Assembly: GCA_963779735.1 (NCBI GenBank)
Contig: CAVZZJ010000012.1
Location: 72,784 to 136,783 of the forward strand
Length of the DNA stretch: 64,000 bases
Direction of reading: 5' to 3'
Source: Bog-473 sp963779735
GTDB lineage: Bacteria; Actinomycetota; Acidimicrobiia; Acidimicrobiales; RAAP-2
Below the pieces are notes generated by a model. The model saw nothing but the letters and a program-made list of their open reading frames with translations, made no database searches and was not told the origin of the DNA. Positions 44,325 to 52,633 of this stretch are shown in pieces. The translations under genes and the position numbers were made by a program. The first letter of the stretch is position 1, and each line of letters begins with the position of its first letter.

Positions 44325-44390
44325 ACCGGGTCCGTTGGGGTTTGAGGGTGAAGGGGGGCCTCAGGGGGGACTGAATCCCACGGACCCGGT
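44325..44390 (+). ncRNA. Candidate structured RNA / leader hairpin
   Basis: ACCGGGTCCGT (44325-44335) pairs perfectly with ACGGACCCGGT (44380-44390); the stem continues as GGG/CCC around one bulged T, about 14 bp in all. Inside, TGAGG (44343-44347) can pair with CCTCA (44359-44363). No T-run follows. It lies between divergent genes, 263 bp before the ABC ATPase. It could be a small RNA, a leader structure or a DNA-level inverted repeat. Confidence 0.4.
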
Positions 44391-44556
44391 CTCTCGAAAG
44401 CGACGCCACGACAGCGCGATCGTCGACGTTATTCTGCGATGCTTTCCCCGAAGACTCCTGGGCGCTGCTCTGCCTCGGGTGGCGGATCCGAGGACCGTCT
44501 CTGCTCGCCGACCACCCGCCCGGGCTCGGCAAACTCCGTGATCCCACACGGGCTTA

Positions 44557-44569
44557 CATACTGAGTATG
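44557..44569. promoter_or_regulatory. Palindromic operator candidate before ABC operon
   Basis: CATACT-G-AGTATG, a perfect palindrome with one central base, 84 bp before the ABC ATPase start. A related half (GATACTAG) lies just before the PadR gene near 47973. PadR-type control of the transporter is suggested but unproven. Confidence 0.4.
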
Positions 44570-44652
44570 CTCCTGAGCGTGCATGGAGAAGCGGAGCTGA
44601 TTCGCAGGGACCGAGATCACTCCGGAGCTCGGAAGCGAGGTGCTGTCACGGC

Positions 44653-45615
44653 ATGACCGACCTACTTGCTCCGCGCAACCAGACCGATGAGTGGGCGGTC
44701 GAGACCCACGGGCTGACCAAGCGATTCGGCGACAACGTCGCCGTCAACGACGTCGAGCTCCTCGTTCCCCGCGGCTGCGCCTTCGGCTACCTCGGACCCA
44801 ACGGTGCGGGCAAGACCACGCTGATCCGTGTGCTGCTCGGCCTGACGCACGCCGATGCCGGTGCGATGTTCCTCCTCGGCCACGCCGTCCCCCGCCACCG
44901 TGACGTGGCCCTGGCCCGGGTCGGGGCGATCGTCGACGAGCCCCGCTTCCACGGCCACCTGACCGGCCGCCAGAACCTCCAGATCCTCGCCGCGGCGCGT
45001 GAGCCGGCGGCCAAGGGCCGCATCGACCCCTCCCTCGAGCGGGTCGGCATCTTGCATCGAGCCGACGACAAGGTCTCTAAGTACTCCATGGGCATGCGCC
45101 AGCGACTGGGGGTGGCCGCCTGCCTGCTGGGCGACCCCCACCTGCTCATTCTCGACGAGCCGATGAACGGCCTGGACCCCGCGGGCATGCTCGACATCCG
45201 CGACATGATCAAGTCGCTCGTCTCTGAAGGTCGCACCGTGGTGCTGTCGTCCCATCTCCTCGACGAGGTCGAGCGCACCTGCGATGCGGTGGCCATCGTC
45301 GATCGGGGCACGGTGATCCGCCAGGGTCCGATCTCCGAGCTGCTCGCCGGGTCCTCCTTCGAGGTGCAGGTCGAGTGCTCGGACCCCGACGGGGCCCGCC
45401 ACCTGCTCGACGGGACGGCCTTGGGCGCCCACGTCCAAGTCGGCACGGACGGACTGGCGATCTCCTTACCCGAGAGCACCGAGCGCGCCGCCATCGCAGA
45501 GATCAACCGCTTGCTGGTGGAGGGCGGGATCTCGGTCTATCGGCTCCAGCACATGCAGGCCTCGCTCGAGCAGTGGTTCCTTTCGGTGACCAGCCGATTG
45601 GGGGAGCCCCAATGA
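44653..45615 (+). CDS. ABC transporter ATP-binding protein
   Basis: 320 residues. Walker A is GPNGAGKTTL (about 49-58), the signature region reads KYSMGMRQRLGVAA, Walker B is LLILDEPMNGLDP (about 164-176) and the switch His is in VVLSSHLLDEV. The C-terminal extension (about 235-315) fits drug/antibiotic exporter ATPases of the DrrA/BcrA type. The stop overlaps the permease start (ATGA). It would power export of a drug, lipid or peptide with the next gene. A decayed fragment of this gene lies at 47795-47934. Confidence 0.95.
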   Translation: MTDLLAPRNQTDEWAVETHGLTKRFGDNVAVNDVELLVPRGCAFGYLGPNGAGKTTLIRVLLGLTHADAGAMFLLGHAVPRHRDVALARVGAIVDEPRFHGHLTGRQNLQILAAAREPAAKGRIDPSLERVGILHRADDKVSKYSMGMRQRLGVAACLLGDPHLLILDEPMNGLDPAGMLDIRDMIKSLVSEGRTVVLSSHLLDEVERTCDAVAIVDRGTVIRQGPISELLAGSSFEVQVECSDPDGARHLLDGTALGAHVQVGTDGLAISLPESTERAAIAEINRLLVEGGISVYRLQHMQASLEQWFLSVTSRLGEPQ

Positions 45616-46805
45616 CGACGATCTACGACATCGGCCCGGCGGCGGCGGCTCCCACTCCGATCCCGGCGCAGCTGCGCCGCGATCACCGCGGCTCGTGGAT
45701 CCCGACGTGGGGCATGCTCGGCACGCGCCTCATGGAGCTGCGCAAGCGCCGCGGACTGATGATCGCCCTGATCGCCGTCAACATCGGCATCCCGGTCGTC
45801 TTCCTCGCCGTGCGCCTCATCTCCCACGCCGTGGCCCCCAAATCCTACGGGCCGGCCGGGGGCTACTCCATCTTCACCTCGCTGGTGACCGGCTTCATGT
45901 ACATCTTCGGGTTCATCGTGGCGGCCGTCGTCGGCTGCACGGCAGGGTCGGTCGACCTCACCGAGGGGATGTTCCGCCACCTGGTGATCACCGGCCGTTC
46001 CCGCCTGGCTCTGTATCTGGCCCGGATCCCCGCCGGCCTGGCCATCGTCATCTCCATGGTGGCCGTCGGCTACACGATCGTCTGCGCGGTGTGCGTGTTC
46101 GCCGCCCCGACCCAGCTCAACTACGACGGGGCCATCGTGCCCCAGGGGCTCTCGCGTCCGGCCTTGGACAGCTGGGCCGCCGCCCACGCCGACGAGGTGA
46201 TCTGCAACTTCAGCTACAACGGGCCGAACCCCCCGCCCAACGTGCCCTGCGCCAACGGCAACGGTCCCTCGGGTCCCATCGCGGTCACCAAGACCCCCCA
46301 GGGGACGCTCGTCCCCGTCCACGTCAGCCACGCGCAGATCGCGGCGTTCGCCGTCACCATGGCCAATCAGAACTACTCGGACTACCGCGCCACCTTCTTG
46401 GTCCCCTCGACCTCGCTGATGGTCGACGTCGGCCTGTGGATCGCCTTAGAGGCGGCCATCGGGTTCACCGTCGGCCTCGGGCTCTCCTCGCTGATGGGCC
46501 AGCGGACGGTCCCGGTCATCCTCTTGGTGGTGCTCGAGCTGATCCTGACGCCCCTCTTCAGCCGCCACGTCCTCACCCACCTGGTCAACCTCGAGCGGGG
46601 CATCGTCGGCGTCGCCATGGTCCACATAGAGCCGGGCGGCCTGCCGTCGCCCTTCGGCGGCGGGGGCCCGGGTGGCGGCGGTGGCGGCCCGGGTGGCCTG
46701 TCGCTGATACCCGAGTCGACCTTGGCGGCCTCACTGGTCATCGTGGGCTGGATCGTGTTCTGGACAGCCATCGGGGCCTGGCGGATGAGCACCAGGGACG
46801 CGTGA
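45612..46805 (+). CDS. ABC transporter permease
   Basis: 397 residues from ATG 45612. About six hydrophobic helices are seen: LMIALIAVNIGIPVVFLAVR, FMYIFGFIVAAVVGCTAGSV, AIVISMVAVGYTIVCAVCVF-like segments and a C-terminal IVGWIVFWTAIGAWRMST. A large extracytoplasmic loop (about 160-260) is Pro/Asn-rich, and a Gly/Pro stretch (GGGGPGGGGGGPGG) precedes the last helix. The layout fits an ABC-2-like exporter membrane subunit. Coupled to the ATPase by a 4-bp overlap. Confidence 0.88.
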   Translation: MTTIYDIGPAAAAPTPIPAQLRRDHRGSWIPTWGMLGTRLMELRKRRGLMIALIAVNIGIPVVFLAVRLISHAVAPKSYGPAGGYSIFTSLVTGFMYIFGFIVAAVVGCTAGSVDLTEGMFRHLVITGRSRLALYLARIPAGLAIVISMVAVGYTIVCAVCVFAAPTQLNYDGAIVPQGLSRPALDSWAAAHADEVICNFSYNGPNPPPNVPCANGNGPSGPIAVTKTPQGTLVPVHVSHAQIAAFAVTMANQNYSDYRATFLVPSTSLMVDVGLWIALEAAIGFTVGLGLSSLMGQRTVPVILLVVLELILTPLFSRHVLTHLVNLERGIVGVAMVHIEPGGLPSPFGGGGPGGGGGGPGGLSLIPESTLAASLVIVGWIVFWTAIGAWRMSTRDA

Positions 46806-47018
46806 ACTGCCTTTCTAGTTACTTCCCTCTCTTGACGTCTAGCTACTTGACAGCGTCCTTGAAGGTCACGCCGACTCCGCCCTCGACGGGATCACGGTCA
46901 CCATCAGGCAAAGGTGGTTTTGGCGCGAACGCAACCATCCCCGGCGCCAAGGCATGTGGTGGATAAGTTTTATGAACCCGCTGGGGCAGAAGAAGAGGGC
47001 GAGTAAAAGGGGGCTGAT

Positions 47019-47699
47019 ATGCAAACGGCCGGTATCAATGTCGGTGGTGCCGTATCTGTCGGAGTGGCCGCAGGAACCGGTCTCATCGCCCTCTTCATCC
47101 TGCTGTTCGTCATCATCGTCGTGGCCAACAGGGCTGAACCCGACCCCCGAGGATTGCGGCCGCTCAGTGTCTATCTGTTCGCTATGACGTTTGTGATGCT
47201 GGAGCTGGCTTACTCCGGCACCGTGCTCATCGTAACGTCGCTCTTTTCCTTAATCGGGCCACACGCTGCGCCGCTCACTAACTCGGTAGCCCGCTCGGTG
47301 GTCATCGGAGCGATACTGCTGGTGATTGCCGGAAGCACCATGGTCATACATCTGCGCAAGGGACTAGAGATCGCCAGGGGGGACGGACGCGCCGACGGTC
47401 CGAACGCTCGCATACTGCATACCTACGTCTCGGTTGTCACTTTCCTCTACCTCGTGACGGCTCTCGTCAGTCTCGGACTGTCGATCTATTTCCTCTTTGA
47501 ACTCATCAGCCCGGCGGTCTTCGGGGGCGGGGGTGCGGGCCGCAGCGCAATCGTCGAGATCTTGTTGGACGTGCTCTACATCATGGTGGCCTCCGGGCTC
47601 ATCGTGATCGCCCATTCAACGCTGGGCGGCCCATCCATCCTCCGCTTCAACAAGGGGGAACCGGCGGGACTCTCGGTAGACCCGAACGCGGCCGAGTAG
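47019..47699 (+). CDS. Hypothetical four-to-five-helix membrane protein
   Basis: 226 residues from ATG 47019. Hydrophobic segments include GTGLIALFILLFVIIVVANR, SVYLFAMTFVMLELAYSGTV, VVIGAILLVIAGSTMVIHL, VVTFLYLVTALVSLGLSIYF and LYIMVASGLIVIAHSTLG. No catalytic motif is seen. It follows the ABC permease by about 210 bp and ends at a perfect 13-bp terminator hairpin, so it may be the last gene of that operon. No family is recognised. Confidence 0.78.
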   Translation: MQTAGINVGGAVSVGVAAGTGLIALFILLFVIIVVANRAEPDPRGLRPLSVYLFAMTFVMLELAYSGTVLIVTSLFSLIGPHAAPLTNSVARSVVIGAILLVIAGSTMVIHLRKGLEIARGDGRADGPNARILHTYVSVVTFLYLVTALVSLGLSIYFLFELISPAVFGGGGAGRSAIVEILLDVLYIMVASGLIVIAHSTLGGPSILRFNKGEPAGLSVDPNAAE

Positions 47700-47715
47700 T
47701 AGATGGCAACTCTGC

Positions 47716-47749
47716 ATCTATAGGGGATCGGTCACCATCCCCTATAGAT
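47716..47749. terminator. Perfect 13-bp stem hairpin terminator
   Basis: ATCTATAGGGGAT (47716-47728), loop CGGTCACC, ATCCCCTATAGAT (47737-47749). It lies 17 bp after the stop of the 47019 gene. There is no T-run, so it could also be an operator, but stem length and position favour termination. Confidence 0.65.
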
Positions 47750-47794
47750 AGGAGGGATCTGCTTCGCGGAGTTATTGACCTTGACCGGTTCCGG

Positions 47795-47934
47795 CCCGGC
47801 TGCCGCAGCGAGGATCTGCAGGAACATCGACCGGCATCGGCGTGCGTCAGGCCCAGCAGCACGCAGATCAGCGTGGTCTTGCCCGGTCGTTGGGCCCGAG
47901 GTAGCCGAAGGCGCAGCGGCGGCGAACGAGGAGT
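47795..47934 (-). pseudogene. Decayed fragment of ABC ATPase gene (inverted copy)
   Basis: The minus strand matches part of the 44653 gene: LLVxRxCAFGYLGPN, then frameshifted Walker region, then VLLGLTHADAG. It then jumps directly to the codons for QILAAA. Relative to the parent there are one-base losses near the Walker A codons and near GATGTT, and a deletion of about 110 bp between MFL and QILAAA. The nucleotide match over the retained parts is close (for example GGCCTGACGCACGCCGATGC). It is an inverted, truncated duplicate, not expressed protein. Confidence 0.88.
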
Positions 47935-47998
47935 CCTTCGCCGATCATTGGAACTTATGCCTTGCAGCGCAAGATACTAGCACGGTAGCTTGTGGTGC

Positions 47999-48352
47999 AT
48001 GAGTAATCAAGAGGGCAGGCGCAGTCAGCTCCTTCGGGGTGTCCTCGACCTCTGTCTGATGGCGGTGATGGGCGACGGGCCGGCGTACGGCTACGAGATG
48101 ACCAAACGGCTCCGGGGTCGGGGCCTCTCCATCGTCGGAGAAGGTTCGATCTACCCCCTCTTGGGCAGGCTCGAGCGCGATGGTTTGGTCGAGACCCGTC
48201 GGGCAGCGAGCAACGGCGGCCCGCCGCGGAAGTACTACAGCCTCTCACTGGAGGGTGAACGGGCTTTGGAGACCGGTGTCATTGAATGGCAAGCGACGCG
48301 AGACGCCGTTGACGGTGCTCTCGGTCTGGCGAAATCGGAGGTAACGCCGTGA
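47999..48352 (+). CDS. PadR-family transcriptional regulator
   Basis: 117 residues from ATG 47999. The winged helix is LRGVLDLCLMAVMGDGPAYG, YEMTKRLRGRGL, then VGEGSIYPLLGRLERDGLVE and GGPPRKYYSLSLEGERAL, all hallmark PadR. PadR proteins repress exporters and detoxification genes. It is 4 bp overlapped with the HAAS-like gene downstream and close to the ABC operon. A small palindrome, CTTGC-AGC-GCAAG (47961-47973), stands 25 bp upstream and is an autoregulation candidate. Confidence 0.94.
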   Translation: MSNQEGRRSQLLRGVLDLCLMAVMGDGPAYGYEMTKRLRGRGLSIVGEGSIYPLLGRLERDGLVETRRAASNGGPPRKYYSLSLEGERALETGVIEWQATRDAVDGALGLAKSEVTP

Positions 48353-48912
48353 GCGAGTTCGTCGAGGAGTGCCGCCGAGAGTGGCGGAGGCTCGGAGTGC
48401 CCGATCCCGTCGCCAACGAGATGGCCGCTGACCTTTCGGCCGACCTCGAAGAGGCCGAAGCCGAAGGAGGCTCACCCGAAGACGTGCTCGGGAACAGTGC
48501 CTTTGACCCACGGCGGTTCGCGGCGTCGTGGGCCGTGGCTCGAGGTGTGACGAGCCAGCAGACGGTCGACCGTCCGTCTCCGTGGCAACGACCCGTGGCG
48601 ATCGCCCTCTCCGCCTTCCTCGGCGTGCTCACCGTCGGCGCCGGCTTGGTCCTTCTGGTCGATTCCCGGAGCCGCTCCATCGCCATCGCCGCTCGCCCGA
48701 TTCGGCTTTTCGCACCCGCTCCGAACCACGTCGCATTTCCCGGTCCGCTAGGACCGTTCGTCGGGACGCAGATTGCAGGGGTGGTCCATCCCCTAGCCTT
48801 GGTACTACTCATCCTCGGTGTCGTGGGCCTTGGATTGCTTGCCGTCTTGTACTGGTCACCATGGTCGGGCTATCGCCGATACCACCGCAACGGAGGACGA
48901 ACCCGGACTTAA
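48349..48912 (+). CDS. HAAS/DUF1700-like membrane protein, PadR partner
   Basis: 187 residues from GTG 48349 (GTGA overlap with PadR). The N-terminus (EFVEECRREWRRLGVPDPVA...EMAADLSADLEEAEAEGG) is the helical HAAS/DUF1700-like domain that commonly sits beside PadR genes. Two hydrophobic helices follow (AIALSAFLGVLTVGAGLVLL and LALVLLILGVVGLGLLAVLY). It probably tunes signalling to the PadR regulator, with the soluble domain in the cytosol. The precise role is unknown. Confidence 0.8.
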   Translation: MSEFVEECRREWRRLGVPDPVANEMAADLSADLEEAEAEGGSPEDVLGNSAFDPRRFAASWAVARGVTSQQTVDRPSPWQRPVAIALSAFLGVLTVGAGLVLLVDSRSRSIAIAARPIRLFAPAPNHVAFPGPLGPFVGTQIAGVVHPLALVLLILGVVGLGLLAVLYWSPWSGYRRYHRNGGRTRT

Positions 48913-49400
48913 GGCTGACGGCGAGGCAGCCCTTGCCTACGACACGACAGCCGCGGCGGAGAACTTGTTCGTTACCCTGGGATGGTAGGAGACGACCGAA
49001 AAAAACGGGCCCGGTGACTGTCACCGCCATGTTCGCAGGGGCGAGAAGGGCCCGATCTGGTCGGCGCGCGCTGGGTTTGGTGGAGTCTGATTCTAGAATC
49101 AGGTCACTCTCTTGGTCGGCGTCGAAGTTCGAGTTCGAAGTTCAAGTTCGAGTTTCGAGTTTCGAGTTTGGAGTTTCGAGTTGTCATCGTGCCAGGAGAT
49201 GCGTAGCGGCGCTGCGCGGTTGTGGGATGTCTCGAGAAACTCGAATAGCGCCACGGTGGCGAGTTCGACCCAGCGTCTTCCACCTCTGACAACGAAACGA
49301 AGGCGTTGAACGTGATTGCAGCTGAGTACTTCAGCTCACCCTCAACGGCTCGGCCCCGTCACGATCAGTCATCCCAGTTCGAAAGGCAGGTGATCTTCGA
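48913..49400. other. 488-bp intergenic region with repeats
   Basis: No convincing gene. It contains the TTCGAGTT-rich repeat at 49128-49181. The last 80 bp before the Asp-box gene are likely promoter and leader. Confidence 0.45.
49128..49181. repeat. TTCGA-type short tandem repeat
   Basis: Irregular 6-7-bp repeats (GTTCGA, then GTTTCGA), about eight copies, with one GTTTGGA variant. It is non-coding and lies upstream of the Asp-box lipoprotein. Confidence 0.75.
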
Positions 49401-50609
49401 ATGCGGCAGCGAACCTTGGCTCGAGTGCCTGGGACCGTACTAGGGCTAGGAGCCGTCGTGGGGGTGGCAGTGATCAGTGTGGCCGGTCTCTTTGGCACTG
49501 GATGTGCCGGAGGAACAACGTCACGTGCGTCCAGTCCGACCACGACGACCGTCGTTGGTGCAAACCAGCCGGCTCCATTTCCCGGTCAGCTGATGCAGTT
49601 CGCGACGTTCGACGTTGGCTGGCTCATTCTCCCGGGCGGAACTTCCATCCTGCACACCACCGACGGTGGTGCCCGCTGGCAGGACACCTACCGCGGTCCT
49701 CTACAACAGAAGTGGATCGACGCAGTCGGATCAAGGGATGCATGGAGCATCGTGGTCTCGGCAAGAAACGAGCCAGCAGGGCTGATGCGGACGACGGATG
49801 GAGGCATCAGATGGACCAGTCTCGCCGAGCGACAGGATCGAGTCATCTCTGCCATCGACTTCGCGAGTCCGGTTAGGGGATGGGCCGTTACCGAAGGCGG
49901 GCATGTGCTTCGCACCGACGATGGCGGCCGGAGTTGGCGAGTCGTGAAGCTTCCCGTGGCGGCGGGAACCCTTTGCGCAACGGCCTCAGGACAGATCTGG
50001 ATTGGTGGGGCGAACGGCGACGTCTACGGCAGCGCCAACTCGGGTGTGACCTGGGACCTATCCATGGACTACGCCCAGGTGCCGAAGCTCTCAGCGGTCT
50101 TCGCTCCGACGATCACGCTCATTCCCTGGCTTACCTGTTCGGGATCCCACGCCTGGGCACTCTATGACTGGGGAGAGGCGGCCGGCTCTTCGACGTACGT
50201 CGTGCTGGCAACTGCCGACGACGGTGCAAGCTGGGCCCCGGTCTTGGCCAACGAACTGGGCCCGACGGTGCGCTTGCCCTCTATCTCGGCAACCGTGGCC
50301 AATATGGGAACCGTTCCCGGTGGGTTCGCCTGGTTCCTTGGCTACTGCGGAGCCTGCGGCACGACCGGCACCGCCGACCTGGTCATTGAGGCAGGCAACT
50401 CGCCGCCGAGGACAATCCCGCTCACCGAGGTTGCGCCACTGACTGAACTCGATGCGTCCTTCGTCGACCCGGCACACGGATGGGTCGTGGGAGCGGAGCC
50501 CTCGGTCTTTGCCTATCCGCCGCCGAGAAATGGATACCCCGTGAGCGTTATTGCGACCACCGATGGCGGTACGACCTGGCGCAGGGTTGGTACCATCTCC
50601 ACCACGTGA
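49401..50609 (+). CDS. Asp-box (BNR/YCF48-like) beta-propeller lipoprotein
   Basis: 402 residues. A signal sequence ends in the lipobox FGTGC|A, so a lipid anchor outside the membrane is likely. Asp-box repeats recur: LHTTDGGARWQD, MRTTDGGIRWTS, LRTDDGGRSWRV, YGSANSGVTWDL and a last ATTDGGTTWRR, with the hallmark S/TxDGGxxW. Such propellers bind glycans or act in assembly, but no catalytic residues are identified. A similar but interrupted gene is at 52634-54049, suggesting paired surface proteins. Confidence 0.9.
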   Translation: MRQRTLARVPGTVLGLGAVVGVAVISVAGLFGTGCAGGTTSRASSPTTTTVVGANQPAPFPGQLMQFATFDVGWLILPGGTSILHTTDGGARWQDTYRGPLQQKWIDAVGSRDAWSIVVSARNEPAGLMRTTDGGIRWTSLAERQDRVISAIDFASPVRGWAVTEGGHVLRTDDGGRSWRVVKLPVAAGTLCATASGQIWIGGANGDVYGSANSGVTWDLSMDYAQVPKLSAVFAPTITLIPWLTCSGSHAWALYDWGEAAGSSTYVVLATADDGASWAPVLANELGPTVRLPSISATVANMGTVPGGFAWFLGYCGACGTTGTADLVIEAGNSPPRTIPLTEVAPLTELDASFVDPAHGWVVGAEPSVFAYPPPRNGYPVSVIATTDGGTTWRRVGTISTT

Positions 50610-50847
50610 CTGGGCGGGTCAGTGGTAGGGAGTTGCGGGTGTCCTTTCACGGATCGTCTAGCAAGTCCTTGGTGGTTCACCCCAATGAAGTCCTGTATTG
50701 ACGACGCGCCTGAACGAGGGGATGTTCAGTGTTCTCTCAAAGCAAGATGTCGCTCGTCGTCGTCACTTCTTTTGGCAACTAGCGACGCGGGTCGGTCCGA
50801 GAGCCGTCGGCTAACCTTCCATCGCTAATAGCAGCTCTTCCGTCCGG

Positions 50848-52461
50848 ATGGATGGAGTAGATGATGATCGGGAGACAGCGTTGAGATCGGCATTGCGGCA
50901 GTCTCTGGCTCTCCCCATTCTCACTTCACTCTTGATTGCCGCAATGGCGACGATCTTCTGGGAGCCGTTACCGGCGACTTCGAACGAGGCGGTGTCTCCT
51001 CACGTCGCACGTCTTTCTCTATCTGCCGATTCGGTGGTGCCCTTCGGCGGCGCCTCCCTCGGTCTGAGCGCATTGACAACTCCATCGGCGCCGATCGTGG
51101 GCATGGCGGCCACACCGGACGGAGAGGGTTATTGGCTGGTGGCCTCCGACGGCGGCGTGTTCACCTTCGGCAACGCCCAGTTCTACGGCTCAGAGGGTGG
51201 CGTCCCGCTCAACGCGCCGATCGTGGGCATGGCGGCCACACCGGACGGAGAGGGTTATTGGCTGGTGGCCTCCGACGGCGGCGTGTTCACCTTCGGCAAC
51301 GCCCAGTTCTACGGCTCAGAGGGTGGCGCCCCGCTCAACGCGCCGATCGTGGGCATGGCGGCCACACCGGACGGAGAGGGTTATTGGCTGGTGGCCTCCG
51401 ACGGCGGCGTGTTCACCTTCGGCAACACCCAGTTCTACGGGTCAGAGGGTGGCGTCCCGCTCAACGCGCCGATCGTGGGCATGGCGGCCACACCGGACGG
51501 AGAGGGTTATTGGCTGGTGGCCTCCGACGGCGGCGTGTTCACCTTCGGCAACGCCCAGTTCTACGGCTCAGAGGGTGGCGCCCCGCTCAACGCGCCGATC
51601 GTGGGCATGGCGGCCACACCGGACAGAGAGGGTTATTGGCTGGTGGCCTCCGACGGCGGCGTGTTCACCTTCGGCAACGCCCAGTTCTACGGCTCAGAGG
51701 GTGGCGTCCCGCTCAACGCGCCGATCGTGGGCATGGCGGCCACACCGGACGGAGAGGGTTATTGGCTGGTGTCTGGAACGTCACTTCCGTTAGCGGGGAA
51801 AGTCATTGGGATCGACCCTGGCCACAACGGACTGAACTACACCGCACCGCAGATCATCAATCAGCCGATTTGGAACGGAAGAGAGGAAGAGCCCTGCGAC
51901 ACAACCGGGACAGCGACCGACAGTGGCTACACGGAAGCTGAGTACAACTTCAACGTCGCGACGTATCTCAGGGTCGACCTGGTGAGCGAAGGTGCCGAGG
52001 TAGTGATGACTCGTCCCAACAACTCCGGTATTGGTCCGTGTGTCACTACCCGCGCAGCCATCATCAATGAGGCTCACGCCAATGTGGCTGTGGACATCCA
52101 TGCCGACGGTGGACCTGCCAATGGACGTGGTTTTACAGTCCTTGAGCCCATTGCCGACGGACCGAACGACGCCGTCATCGCATCATCGGACGCCTTTGCC
52201 ACGATCTTGCGCAACATCTTCCTAGCCGAGACCGGCATGCCGACAAGCACCTACGATGGCATCGATGGATTGCAACCCCGAAACGACCTGGCAGGACTCA
52301 ACCTCACCACCGTGACCAAGGTACTGATCGAAACAGGCAACATGCGTAACTCGACGGACGCGGCGCTTCTAGTCTCGACCGCCTTCCAGCGGTCGGCGGC
52401 TCAGGCCATCGCGCAAGCGATCACCACCTACCTCACCGGTCATTCCGATCCCGAGCGCTGA
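50848..52461 (+). CDS. N-acetylmuramoyl-L-alanine amidase with YWL-repeat domain
   Basis: 537 residues. A short signal segment (LPILTSLLIAAMATIFWEPL) leads to six 42-residue repeats (about 81-308) with the core GYWLVASDGGVFTFG. The C-terminal Amidase_3 domain (about 312-530) has Zn ligands His in GIDPGHNG (about 325), Glu in EAEYNF (about 364) and His in VDIHADG (about 416), with catalytic Glu in LIETGN (about 494). It would cut peptidoglycan stem peptides, with the repeats likely binding the wall or a surface glycan. Confidence 0.93.
   Translation: MDGVDDDRETALRSALRQSLALPILTSLLIAAMATIFWEPLPATSNEAVSPHVARLSLSADSVVPFGGASLGLSALTTPSAPIVGMAATPDGEGYWLVASDGGVFTFGNAQFYGSEGGVPLNAPIVGMAATPDGEGYWLVASDGGVFTFGNAQFYGSEGGAPLNAPIVGMAATPDGEGYWLVASDGGVFTFGNTQFYGSEGGVPLNAPIVGMAATPDGEGYWLVASDGGVFTFGNAQFYGSEGGAPLNAPIVGMAATPDREGYWLVASDGGVFTFGNAQFYGSEGGVPLNAPIVGMAATPDGEGYWLVSGTSLPLAGKVIGIDPGHNGLNYTAPQIINQPIWNGREEEPCDTTGTATDSGYTEAEYNFNVATYLRVDLVSEGAEVVMTRPNNSGIGPCVTTRAAIINEAHANVAVDIHADGGPANGRGFTVLEPIADGPNDAVIASSDAFATILRNIFLAETGMPTSTYDGIDGLQPRNDLAGLNLTTVTKVLIETGNMRNSTDAALLVSTAFQRSAAQAIAQAITTYLTGHSDPER
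51088..51771 (+). repeat. Six 126-bp near-identical coding repeats
   Basis: Copies start at 51088, 51214, 51340, 51466, 51592 and 51718; the last is partial. The DNA is nearly identical, with few changes (an ACC for GCC in copy 3, an AGA for GGA in copy 5). Codon differences alternate Val, Ala, Val, Ala, Val at one place (GGCGTCCCG or GGCGCCCCG), which points to growth by 252-bp dimers. The array can expand or shrink by recombination. Confidence 0.97.
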
Positions 52462-52633
52462 CCTCGTCGCGCAAGAGGTTTTCGGAGTCGGTGCACTGCG
52501 GCACGCCGGCAGTTGATATCGCCATGGGCCGAACGGATCATTCGTGGGAACCCTTCGACACCGAGCGATACTGGAGCAGTGCCAACGTTGCTCTCGGCTA
52601 GGGAATCGAAACGGGACAAGCGGTCTCAGTCAC

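Larger units (their letters stand above)
44079..44652. promoter_or_regulatory. 574-bp upstream region of the ABC operon with structured element
   Basis: No convincing gene. It contains an A/T-rich promoter-like stretch (about 44260-44315), the long hairpin at 44325-44390 and the palindrome at 44557-44569, all upstream of the ABC transporter. Confidence 0.5.

Noticed and set aside
44325..44390. A tRNA gene in the hairpin region
   Set aside because: The GGG-ACTGAAT-CCC piece resembles a T-arm, but the acceptor stem is too long, no anticodon arm forms and there is no CCA or usual D-arm.
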